This document shows positions 8,432-18,363 of a stretch of DNA of 64,000 bases, piece by piece; positions within the stretch are counted from its first letter, which is position 1; every line of letters begins with the position of its first letter. Source of the stretch: Acidobacteriota bacterium (GTDB taxonomy: Bacteria > Acidobacteriota > Vicinamibacteria > Vicinamibacterales > 2-12-FULL-66-21); assembly GCA_016184105.1 (NCBI GenBank), contig JACPDI010000018.1, positions 1 through 64,000 of the forward strand, in the 5' to 3' direction. A program made the translations under genes and the position numbers. Below the pieces are notes generated by a model. It was not told the origin of the DNA. It saw nothing but the letters and a program-made list of their open reading frames with translations, and did no database searches.

Positions 8432-10363
8432 ATGACGCAAGACGACTCGAACGGGTGGACGCGCCGCCGTTTTCTCGCCGGGACGGTGGGGACGTCGGCA
8501 TGGGCGGCGATGTCGCGCGACGTGAGTGCGGCGCAGACAACGCCGCGCCCGGGCGACGGGTCCACGTCGCAGCCGCTGCCTGCCGACGCGCAGGAGCGGA
8601 TGCGCGGCCGGCTCCGCCTGATGCGTGTGGGGCTGGCACAGGAGCCCGCCGACGTCGTGATCGAAGGCGGCACCCTGCTCGACACCATCACGGGGGAGTT
8701 GCTGCCAGGCTGGGGGGTGGCGATCGCCGGCGATCGGATCGCCGCCATCGGCGATGTCGGACGGCACGTCGGCCCCCGGACCGTCCGGGTGACCGCGACG
8801 GGCATGACGCTGGTGCCGGGCTTCGTCGATGCGCACTACCACGGCGAGAGCAGCCGCCTGAGCGCACGCCGGCACGCGGAGGTCACTCTTCCCCAGGGGC
8901 TGACGGCGTACTTCGAGGGCACGCACGAAATTACCAATGCCGCGCGGGGACTGCCGGGCGTGGAGTACTTCGTCGAGGCCGGCCGCCGGCTGCCGCAGAA
9001 GATCTATCCCTGTGTGTCGTCGGCCACCCCTCCAAGTCCCGTCGAGACGACGAGCGGCTACATCGGATACTCGGAAACGGCGCTTGCCTTCGAGCGGTGG
9101 CCGGAGGAGGCGCGTGGCATCGACGAGGTGATGGATCTGCCGCGCGTGCTCGACGGCTCGGCACGGCTCCACGGCGTCATCCAGGCCACGCTCGACGATC
9201 GCCGCGTCGTGGCGGGCCACGGCAGCCCGCCGCTGGACGTACTCGACGGGTGGATCGCGGCGGGCATCATGTCGAGCCACTCGTCCCGCATCGCCGAGTC
9301 GCTCACGATGCTGCGCAAGGGGGTGCACCTGCAGCTGAAGACCGAGCGGACGGCCGACATCATCCGGCAGCTCGTCGATCTCCCGCTGCGCGACTGGCGG
9401 AATGTCGGCCTTGCCGTGGACGATCGGACGGTCGCCGATCTCCTCGACCGCGGCGGGATCGACCACGAGGTACGCACGGCGATCGCGCTGGGCGTGCCGC
9501 CGATCACCGCGTACCAGATGGCCACGATCAACAACGCGGCCCACTGGCAGGTCTCGCATCTCCACGGCGTGCTCGCGCCGGGTCGCTATGCCGACGTCCT
9601 GATCGTCTCGGACTTCGAGAAGGTCGCGATCGATCGCGTGTTCGCGAACGGCCGCCTCGTCGCGGAACAGGGGCGGCTGGCCGGCCCCCTGGACGCCGGC
9701 CCAATCGATCCCGCGCTGCGTAACACGGTGCGCTTGTCGCGGGAGCTGCGCGCGTCGGATTTCGAGATCCTCGCGCCGCCCAATCGCCGCGACGTGCGGG
9801 CGTACGTGCTGCCGCCCAGGTACTTCTCGCGCGAGCTGGGGCCGATCACGAAGACCCTGCCCGCCAGCGGCGGCCGGGTGCAGCGCGACCTGCCGCGAGG
9901 CATCACCAAGTTCGCGATCGTCGAGCGGTACGGCAAGGGCATGAGCATCGGCGTCTCGTTCTGGGAGCTGGGCTTCGACCAGGGGGCGATCGCGTGGACG
10001 GTCAACCACGACCATCACAATCTGGGCGTCTTCGGCGCGAGCGACGAGGACATGGCGGTCGCCGCGAACCGGTGCGCCGCCATCGGTGGCGGGTACGTCA
10101 TCGTCAAGGACGGGACCGTGCTCGCCGAGCTGCCGCTGCCGGTTGCGGGGCTCATGAGCGATGACGACCCGCTGGCGGTGGCGGAGGCCATCCGCAAACT
10201 GGACAAGGTGGCCGCGGGGCTGCACCCGGCGCCCGCGCTCGCGGAGCACCCCACCGACCGCATTACGTTCATGAACCTGACGTGCGATCCGTGGAAGTAT
10301 TCGCTGACCGACCTCGGCCTCTTCAATCTCGAGACACAGCAGCGGATGCCCGTGGTGTTCTGA
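8432..10363 (+). CDS. Adenine deaminase-like amidohydrolase with Tat signal
   Basis: The 643-residue product starts with a twin-arginine motif (T-R11-R-R-F-L-A-G) and a short hydrophobic stretch, then an amidohydrolase domain. H135-Y-H137-G-E-S-S matches the adenine-deaminase metal site. T-H-E-I-T-N and D-D-R-T-V-A-D with I-D-H-E-V-R also match, and the C-terminal domain is typical of AdeC. The enzyme converts adenine to hypoxanthine and ammonia. The ATG at 8432 is chosen over 8417 because GGAG lies 9 bases before it. Bacterial adenine deaminases are usually cytoplasmic, so the Tat signal is unusual. It fits the exported nucleoside hydrolases nearby. A related amidohydrolase specificity is possible. 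Confidence 0.85.
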   Translation: MTQDDSNGWTRRRFLAGTVGTSAWAAMSRDVSAAQTTPRPGDGSTSQPLPADAQERMRGRLRLMRVGLAQEPADVVIEGGTLLDTITGELLPGWGVAIAGDRIAAIGDVGRHVGPRTVRVTATGMTLVPGFVDAHYHGESSRLSARRHAEVTLPQGLTAYFEGTHEITNAARGLPGVEYFVEAGRRLPQKIYPCVSSATPPSPVETTSGYIGYSETALAFERWPEEARGIDEVMDLPRVLDGSARLHGVIQATLDDRRVVAGHGSPPLDVLDGWIAAGIMSSHSSRIAESLTMLRKGVHLQLKTERTADIIRQLVDLPLRDWRNVGLAVDDRTVADLLDRGGIDHEVRTAIALGVPPITAYQMATINNAAHWQVSHLHGVLAPGRYADVLIVSDFEKVAIDRVFANGRLVAEQGRLAGPLDAGPIDPALRNTVRLSRELRASDFEILAPPNRRDVRAYVLPPRYFSRELGPITKTLPASGGRVQRDLPRGITKFAIVERYGKGMSIGVSFWELGFDQGAIAWTVNHDHHNLGVFGASDEDMAVAANRCAAIGGGYVIVKDGTVLAELPLPVAGLMSDDDPLAVAEAIRKLDKVAAGLHPAPALAEHPTDRITFMNLTCDPWKYSLTDLGLFNLETQQRMPVVF

Positions 10364-10373
10364 CGCGGGAGGG

Positions 10374-10431
10374 AAGGGGGACAGTCACACTTTCCGAAGC
10401 AGCGGTCCCGGAAAGTGTGACTGTCCCCCTT
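10374..10431. repeat. REP palindrome R1, perfect 23-base arms
   Basis: The arms at 10374-10396 and 10409-10431 are perfect reverse complements around a 12-base loop. Each contains GGGGGACAGTCACACTTTCC. The element sits between two convergent genes, and its end overlaps the stop codon of the metallo-hydrolase gene. Its predicted stem would act in both directions. It is the best-preserved member of the repeat family shared with 36951, 44007, 47065, 52231 and 53024. Confidence 0.9.
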
Positions 10432-11338
10432 ATTTCGACAGCGCGCGCGCGAGTCCCGTCCACGAATAGTCGATTCGTCCCGACCGCTCGTATCCCTCCG
10501 CGTCCTCCGCCGACATCCGCCTTCGGAGATCGCGCCGCACATCTTCCACGAATCGACCGCAGCGTTGCGCATCGCTCAACTCGGTACGACCGAGCAGGGC
10601 GCTCGCGAGTCCGGCCCACTCCTCGAGACGCGCGACGAGCTCGTCAGCGTGCGACGATGGATGATCGAACGGACCGAAGTGCGTGAGAAACACGCTCGAC
10701 GGCTTCCACGCGAGGATCCGCCGCACGCTCTCGAACCAGGCGTCGAGGTCGATGTCCGGCGGGGGCGCGGGCGGCATGACGTACGTCCCCGGCGCGCGAC
10801 GGATGCCAAGCGTGTCACCGACGAAGGCGAGGCCGCTCGCCTCGTCCAGGTAGCTGACGTGGTGCTTGGCGTGCCCAGGCGTGTACGCCACCCGCAGCGC
10901 GCGCCCCGCGGCCGTGATGCGTTCCCCGCCCTGCAACGCCCTCACGTTCGCCGCGGGGATGGGCAGGATCTCTCCCCACAGCCGCTGCATGTCTGCGCCG
11001 TACAGCTTCGAGGCGCTGGCCAGGAGCCGCGACGGATCGATCAGGTGCGGCGCCCCGATGGCGTGCACGTACACCGTGATCGCGGGGTTCTCACGCACGA
11101 GGTGTCCCGCGGCGCCAGAGTGATCCAGGTGGATATGCGTGACGACCAGCTCGGTGACGTCGCGCGTGGACATGCCACGCTCGCGCAGTTCAGCTGTCAG
11201 CGTGGCGAGCGAGGTCTGCGGGCCGGGGTCGACCAGCGCGAGGCCGGCGCGGCCGTGCAGGATGCCGGTGGCGATGATGCCGGGATAGCCCCGGAAACGG
11301 ACGTCCGCGTAGTCCAGTCCTGTCGCAATGATGGCCAT
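10430..11338 (-). CDS. Metallo-beta-lactamase-fold hydrolase
   Basis: The 302-residue product carries the zinc-binding motif T-H68-I-H70-L-D72-H73 of the metallo-beta-lactamase superfamily. Later conserved histidines follow (T-P-G-H-A-K-H-H, about residue 160) with F-V-G-D-T-L-G after them. This layout is shared by glyoxalase II-like and quorum-lactonase-like enzymes. No signal peptide is seen, so it should act in the cytoplasm. The TAA stop is the last base group of a REP palindrome. The gene is divergent from clpS with a gap of about 50 bases. The substrate cannot be named. Confidence 0.85.
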   Translation of the reverse strand: MAIIATGLDYADVRFRGYPGIIATGILHGRAGLALVDPGPQTSLATLTAELRERGMSTRDVTELVVTHIHLDHSGAAGHLVRENPAITVYVHAIGAPHLIDPSRLLASASKLYGADMQRLWGEILPIPAANVRALQGGERITAAGRALRVAYTPGHAKHHVSYLDEASGLAFVGDTLGIRRAPGTYVMPPAPPPDIDLDAWFESVRRILAWKPSSVFLTHFGPFDHPSSHADELVARLEEWAGLASALLGRTELSDAQRCGRFVEDVRRDLRRRMSAEDAEGYERSGRIDYSWTGLARALSK

Positions 11339-11391
11339 GGGTGTTCAGAATTGTACCCCGCAACGCTGCTATCATTGAAGGTTCGGGGGAC

Positions 11392-11706
11392 ATGACGGAC
11401 ACTCAGCGGCAGACCGGCGATCAGGTCCTCGAACGCACGCGGCAGGAGACGAAGGAGCCCGAGCTCTATAAGGTCGTCCTGCTCAACGACGATTACACGA
11501 CGATGGACTTCGTCGTGGAGATCCTGGAGTCGGTGTTCAACAAGGCGCCGGCCGAGGCGTTCCGGATCATGATGCAGGTCCACACGCAGGGGCGTGGCAT
11601 GTGCGGCGTGTACCCGTTTGAAATCGCGGAAACGAAGGTCGCGGCGGTCGAAGCGCGCGCGAGAGAGAGCGGGTTTCCGCTGAAGGCGATACTGGAACAA
11701 GAATGA
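11392..11706 (+). CDS. clpS: ATP-dependent Clp protease adaptor ClpS
   Basis: The 104-residue product has the ClpS core: Y-K-V-V-L-L-N-D-D-Y-T-T-M-D-F (residues 26-40) and V-H64-x-x-G-x-G motifs that form the N-degron pocket. ClpS hands N-end-rule substrates to ClpA. An upstream frame extension is dropped because GGGGGA lies directly before this ATG and because the length matches the family. It is followed after 72 bases by clpA, its partner. Confidence 0.95.
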   Translation: MTDTQRQTGDQVLERTRQETKEPELYKVVLLNDDYTTMDFVVEILESVFNKAPAEAFRIMMQVHTQGRGMCGVYPFEIAETKVAAVEARARESGFPLKAILEQE

Positions 11707-11717
11707 GCCGCAGAACG

Positions 11718-11737
11718 CGCAGGATCCGCAGAATCAC
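11718..11737. repeat. CCGCAGAAT-type intergenic repeat, copy 1
   Basis: The segment CGCAGGATCCGCAGAATCAC lies between clpS and clpA. An inverted copy (14 of 16 core bases) occurs at 14711-14730 just after grpE, so the two copies bracket clpA-grpE. The function is unknown. Confidence 0.4.
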
Positions 11738-11778
11738 TTCTCCCCCTGCGGTTTCCGAGCCGCCCGCGGCGGGATGGT

Positions 11779-14101
<2,323 letters not shown>

Positions 14102-14109
<8 letters not shown>

Positions 14110-14692
14110 CATCAAAGTGATCGATCGCCGCTGGTGGGCGCGCGAGGAAGGCACCGCCGCCGCCGGGTCGCAGGAGCCGTCGCTGAAGCCCAGTTACGTC
14201 GAGGAGCTGGAAAAGCGGCTGGCGGAGAAGGACAAGGAGATCCAGGAGTACCTGTCGAGATATCGCGAGGCCTCGACCGGATTCGACGAGTCGCGCGCGC
14301 GACTGCGCAAGGAAACCTCGAAGGAGATCGAGCGCGGCCGGCGGGCCATGCTCGTCGAGCTGCTGGACGTGCTGGATAACCTCGATCGCGCGATCGACGC
14401 CGCCGCCGAGGCGGTCGATCTGGGCGAAACCTCGCAGAACTTCCAGGCGCTGCTGCAGGGCATCCTGATGGTGCAGCAGCAGTTCCTGGCGAAGCTCGAA
14501 GGGTTCGGCATCCGCCGCATCGATCTCGAGGGGCAGAGGTTCGATCCCGCGCGGCACGAAGCCGTCACCACCGTGCCGGTCCCCACCCCCGAACACGACG
14601 GCCGCATCGTCGGCATCGTCGCGCACGGGTATGCCGTCGACGAGGAAGTGCTGCGCCCCGCGATGGTGGCGGTCGGCAAGTACGGCGCGTAA
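14102..14692 (+). CDS. grpE: Nucleotide exchange factor GrpE
   Basis: The 196-residue product has a long charged coiled coil (about 30-90, E-E-L-E-K-R-L-A-E-K-D-K-E-I) and the C-terminal GrpE beta domain (F-D-P-A-R-H-E-A-V; G-I-V-A-H-G-Y). GrpE releases ADP from DnaK. The start overlaps the end of clpA (ATGACTGA). A grpE gene coupled to clpA rather than to dnaK is an uncommon arrangement; a second grpE may exist elsewhere in the genome. Confidence 0.93.
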
Positions 14693-14710
14693 GGGCCCTC
14701 ACAAGAGAAG

Positions 14711-14730
14711 GTTCTGCGGATTTTGCGGTG
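14711..14730. repeat. CCGCAGAAT-type intergenic repeat, inverted copy 2
   Basis: The reverse complement of this segment reads CACCGCAAAATCCGCAGAAC and matches the copy at 11718-11737 in 14 of 16 core bases. It lies in the 39-base gap between the convergent grpE and DUF1634 genes, where it could also help form a terminator. Confidence 0.35.
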
Positions 14731-14731
14731 A

Positions 14732-15025
14732 CTACCGCGCCAGCGCGAGGCCGACGCTGGTCAGCAGCACGGCCAGGACCGCCGCGGTCGTCAGCGCAAA
14801 AAACCAGTCACGCATGCGGACGTATTCGACGAGGGACACGCCGACGCGGAGAATCGGCGTGGCCATCAGGACGATCAGCCCCGATTGAAGCCAGGCATGC
14901 GCGTTCCGGCCCAGGAGTTCGAGAATCAGGCCGGCGGCGAGCACCGACGCGCTCACAATCAGCCCGATGACCAGCACGCGGCCGAGGAGATTCTCGAGGC
15001 GGAGGAGCGGTTCGGTGTCAGCCAT
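14732..15025 (-). CDS. DUF1634 small membrane protein
   Basis: The 97-residue product has three hydrophobic segments (about 17-40, 45-65 and 75-95) and matches the DUF1634 pattern around L-I-V-L-M-A-T-P-I-L-R-V. This family is commonly encoded next to TauE/SafE permeases and may be an accessory subunit. Its ATG overlaps the upstream TauE stop as ATGA, supporting joint translation. Confidence 0.8.
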   Translation of the reverse strand: MADTEPLLRLENLLGRVLVIGLIVSASVLAAGLILELLGRNAHAWLQSGLIVLMATPILRVGVSLVEYVRMRDWFFALTTAAVLAVLLTSVGLALAR

Positions 15026-15846
15026 CACTTGAGCAGGTACGACAGCGACACACCGGCGAGCACCGCGACCATCAGCGCCTTCAGCCATTTCGCGCGCGCG
15101 CGGGCCGAGATCGCGAAGCCGGCGCGCGAGCCCGCCAGCACGCCCAGCACGGTGGCGGCCGCCACGCTCTCGATGATGTAGCCGTGCGAGTAGTAGACGG
15201 GCACCGCGGCCACGGCGGTCACGCCAATCATCAGCGCGCTGGTGGCCGCGGCCGGCCGCATCGGCACGCCACACCACGCGTTCAGGGCAGGCACTTTCAG
15301 GATGCCGCCGCCGAGCCCGAGGAAGCTGGAGACGTTCCCGGCTGCGAACGACACCGCCAGGGCCACGGGCAATCGCTTCACGCGATAGGTCACCATCTGG
15401 CCGCTTTCCGCATCGTAGTATTGGCCGCCGAGCCGCCCCGGATCCGCCCCGGAATCGAGGATCACGTTGCGCGCGTCGAGGCGGCGGAGCATCACCACCG
15501 CGATGAGCGCGGTGACCACCGCGAAGATCACCTGCAGCGTCCGATCGCTCATCATCACCACGACGAGCCCGCCCGCGAGCCCGCCGGCGGCGGTGGCCAC
15601 CTCGAGCAGCATGCCGAGCTTCAGGTTGATCAACTGCTTTCCTGCGGTACGCGCGGACACGGCGCTCGACGTGGCGATGACGGTCACGAGGCTCGTGGCC
15701 ACCGCCTCCTTGAACGAGTAGCCGAGCCCCAGGTTGAGGAAGGGCACGAGAAACACGCCGCCGCCAATTCCGAGCAGGGCGCCGAAGCAGCCGGCGAGCG
15801 CGCCGGCAGCCATGACCAGGAGCAGTGCAACGAGCGGTGAGATCAT
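15025..15846 (-). CDS. TauE/SafE-family sulfite/organosulfur exporter
   Basis: The 273-residue membrane protein has about 8 hydrophobic segments and the duplicated glycine-rich motifs of the family. These are L-G-I-G-G-G-V-F-L-V-P-F in the first half and L-G-L-G-G-G-I-L-K-V-P in the second. The family exports sulfite, sulfoacetate or related anions; the true substrate is not known here. The C-terminal DUF1634 gene is coupled to it. The next gene in the same direction upstream is panE, 48 bases away. Confidence 0.87.
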   Translation of the reverse strand: MISPLVALLLVMAAGALAGCFGALLGIGGGVFLVPFLNLGLGYSFKEAVATSLVTVIATSSAVSARTAGKQLINLKLGMLLEVATAAGGLAGGLVVVMMSDRTLQVIFAVVTALIAVVMLRRLDARNVILDSGADPGRLGGQYYDAESGQMVTYRVKRLPVALAVSFAAGNVSSFLGLGGGILKVPALNAWCGVPMRPAAATSALMIGVTAVAAVPVYYSHGYIIESVAAATVLGVLAGSRAGFAISARARAKWLKALMVAVLAGVSLSYLLK

Positions 15847-15894
15847 CGCGAAGGGGCAGCCGTCATTGTCAGAGAGGCGTCGCGCAGGCCGGGC

Positions 15895-16827
15895 TCACGC
15901 CGGCGGTGCGCCGGCGGCGTGGGGCTTCAGCACCGCATACAGGGTCGACATGATCGGCGTCGGCACGCCGGCGCGCGCCCCCCGCCGAACCACGCTTCCC
16001 TGGAGCGCCTCCACCTCGATGCGCTTCCCCTGCGACAGATCGATCAGCAGCGATGCCCGCATCGTGCCGGGAAGCGCATCGGCGTACGCCTTGATTCGTT
16101 CCTCCATGTCGGCCGGGATGTCGACGCCTTCGGCGCGGCCGACCTCCACGACCTCCCCGACCGCCGCCTGGAACTGGCGGCGCGTGAAGTCGTCGCGCCA
16201 GATCGGGCCGAGCGGCAGCCGCGAGGCCCCGCTGAAACCGGCAAACGGGGCGAGGTAGCTGAACTTCTCCCACATCGCGACCCGCGCGTCCGCCACCGCC
16301 TCCGCCTGAATGTCCGCCTCCGCCATCACGTCGCAAAGCGCCAGCACGCGATCGGAGAGGCGCGGCGGATTGCCGAAGATCTCGCCGAACACGATACGCC
16401 GGTGTGTGCCGGTCTGCTCGATCAGCCCCGGCGCGGCAAGCGCGGTCGCAATGTAGGTCGGGCCGGCGATCACCTTGTCCCCGCCAACTCTCGCGGCAAT
16501 CTCGTCCGGGCTGTCCACCCCGTTTTGCAGGGTAAGCACCACGGTCTCGCCGCCCACGAGCGCGTCGAGCAACGGCAGTGCGGACGCGTTGTCGTACGTC
16601 TTCACCGCGTACATGACGACGTCCACCGGCCCGACCCGCGCCGCGCTGTCGTCCGCCTCGGCGTGAACCGTGAAGTCCCCGAGCGGGCTGCGTACTTCCA
16701 GGCCACGCTCGCGGATGGCCTTCAGGTGCGCTCCGCGGGCGATGAACGACACGCGCTGCCCGGCGCGCGCCAGCCTGGCGCCGTAATACCCTCCAACCGC
16801 GCCGGATCCAATGATGGCAAAGTGCAC
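15895..16827 (-). CDS. panE: 2-dehydropantoate 2-reductase (ketopantoate reductase)
   Basis: The 310-residue product has the N-terminal NADP-binding motif G-S-G-A-V-G-G-Y-Y-G (about residues 7-16). It also has the ApbA/PanE C-terminal helical domain, with W-E-K-F-S-Y holding the catalytic-region lysine. It reduces ketopantoate to pantoate in coenzyme A synthesis. The start codon is GTG, 3 bases after the stop of the amino-acid permease gene, so the pair is cotranscribed. PanE-like paralogues of other function exist, so the pathway assignment is likely but not certain. Confidence 0.85.
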   Translation of the reverse strand: MHFAIIGSGAVGGYYGARLARAGQRVSFIARGAHLKAIRERGLEVRSPLGDFTVHAEADDSAARVGPVDVVMYAVKTYDNASALPLLDALVGGETVVLTLQNGVDSPDEIAARVGGDKVIAGPTYIATALAAPGLIEQTGTHRRIVFGEIFGNPPRLSDRVLALCDVMAEADIQAEAVADARVAMWEKFSYLAPFAGFSGASRLPLGPIWRDDFTRRQFQAAVGEVVEVGRAEGVDIPADMEERIKAYADALPGTMRASLLIDLSQGKRIEVEALQGSVVRRGARAGVPTPIMSTLYAVLKPHAAGAPPA

Positions 16828-16830
16828 GTT

Positions 16831-18237
16831 TCAATCCTCGAGGTCAGGCACCGGCGTGCGCCGCCAGTGCCAGTAGACGGGCAGCCCCAGCGCGAGCAGT
16901 CCAAGGCCGGCGAGCGACTGGAACGGCCGCTCGAGCAGCGTGTTGGTCACGAAGACGACCGAGCCCGCGACGAACACTGCGGGGACCCACGGATAGCCCA
17001 GCGTACGATACGGACGGGAGTGATCCGGCCTGAGCCGGCGGAGCCGGAACAGAGCGACACCGCCGAAGACGCTGAACAGCACCGACGAGAACATGACGTA
17101 CGTGAACAATTGCTCGTACGTCCCGGACAGGGTCAGCAGCGTGGACCAGAGCGTCAGCCCGATGATGGCCACGTGCGGCGTGTGGTACCGGGGATGGACC
17201 TGCGCTGCGACCGGGAGGAACACGCCGTCGCGCGACATCGCGAACAGCAGCCGCGACCCGGCCAGCACCGCTGCCGCGTTGCAGCCGAACGTGGAGAGGA
17301 CCACGGTGGCGGCGACAACGTCGGCGCCGCGCGCTCCGACGAGCGCGACGGCGGCCTTCTCGGCGATGCGCGTCACGCCGCGAATCTCGCCGAGCGGCAG
17401 GGCGAAGAAGTACGCGACGTTCACCGACAGGTACACGAGGGTGAGGAGCAGCACGCCGATCGAGAGCGCCAGCGGCACGTTGCGCCTGGGGTTCTCGATC
17501 TCGCCGGCCGCGTACGTGATGAAGTACCACGCTTCGTAGGTCCACAGCACGGCGATCATCGCGATGCCAAACGACGCGAGCGGCCGCGGAAAGGCGTCCG
17601 GCACGATCGGCGTGAGCTGCGGCGTGTGCGTGAAGGCGACGAGCGCGAGCAGCGGAAGCGCCGCGAGGCCGGCGATCTTCGCGGCGGTCAGCACCGCGTT
17701 GGTCATGTTCCCGCTGCGGACGCCCACGTAGTTGACGGCGCCGAGCGCCAGCACGGATGCGCCGGCGACGAGCTGCCCGGCCGACACCTCGATCGCCACT
17801 CCCCAGGGCGCGGCCGCAAACAGCGTGTGCCGTGGCGAGAGCGCCGGCACGAAATAACTGAGGTACTCGGCAAAGCCGACCGCAACCGCCGCGATGCCGC
17901 CGCTGATCACCACGAGAAGCGCCGTCCATCCGTACAGGAACGCGAGCAAGGGTCCGTATGCTTCGCGAAGGAACACGTAGACGCCGCCGGACCGCGGAAA
18001 CATCGCGCCCATCTCGGCGTAGGTGAGACCACCCGTCAGCGCGAAGACGCCGCCGAGAACCCACGCGAGCAGCAGCAACGAGGTCGAGGGCAGGATCTCG
18101 GCCATCACCCCGGTGGTCAGGAAAATGCCGGACCCGACCACGCTGCCGACGACCAGGAGGATGGCGCTCGGCAGGCCAATGGCGCGGACGAGGCCCGAAT
18201 CCGCCCGGCTGGTCATGGACGCCGCACTGTACCACAT
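16831..18237 (-). CDS. APC-family amino-acid permease
   Basis: The 468-residue protein has about 12 transmembrane segments and the APC signature near its start (G-S-V-V-G-S-G-I-F-L-T-T-G). The E-M-G-A-M-F-P-R-S-G-G-V-Y segment is typical of the LAT (L-amino-acid transporter) branch. It would import or exchange amino acids across the inner membrane. GGGAG lies 10 bases before the ATG at 18237; a second ATG at 18216 has no such element. It precedes panE by 3 bases. Confidence 0.88.
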   Translation of the reverse strand: MWYSAASMTSRADSGLVRAIGLPSAILLVVGSVVGSGIFLTTGVMAEILPSTSLLLLAWVLGGVFALTGGLTYAEMGAMFPRSGGVYVFLREAYGPLLAFLYGWTALLVVISGGIAAVAVGFAEYLSYFVPALSPRHTLFAAAPWGVAIEVSAGQLVAGASVLALGAVNYVGVRSGNMTNAVLTAAKIAGLAALPLLALVAFTHTPQLTPIVPDAFPRPLASFGIAMIAVLWTYEAWYFITYAAGEIENPRRNVPLALSIGVLLLTLVYLSVNVAYFFALPLGEIRGVTRIAEKAAVALVGARGADVVAATVVLSTFGCNAAAVLAGSRLLFAMSRDGVFLPVAAQVHPRYHTPHVAIIGLTLWSTLLTLSGTYEQLFTYVMFSSVLFSVFGGVALFRLRRLRPDHSRPYRTLGYPWVPAVFVAGSVVFVTNTLLERPFQSLAGLGLLALGLPVYWHWRRTPVPDLED

Positions 18238-18363
18238 CAGCGAAAGGCTCCCTGGGCGGCGACTTCCTGGCGCGTGCGGATTTCACTTGTCCCACCGGGC
18301 CCGAGTCTTCATAATTCGCCGCTCAGCCGCGTACGTCCCGCAGCCGCAAGAGGAGCTCCCCCC

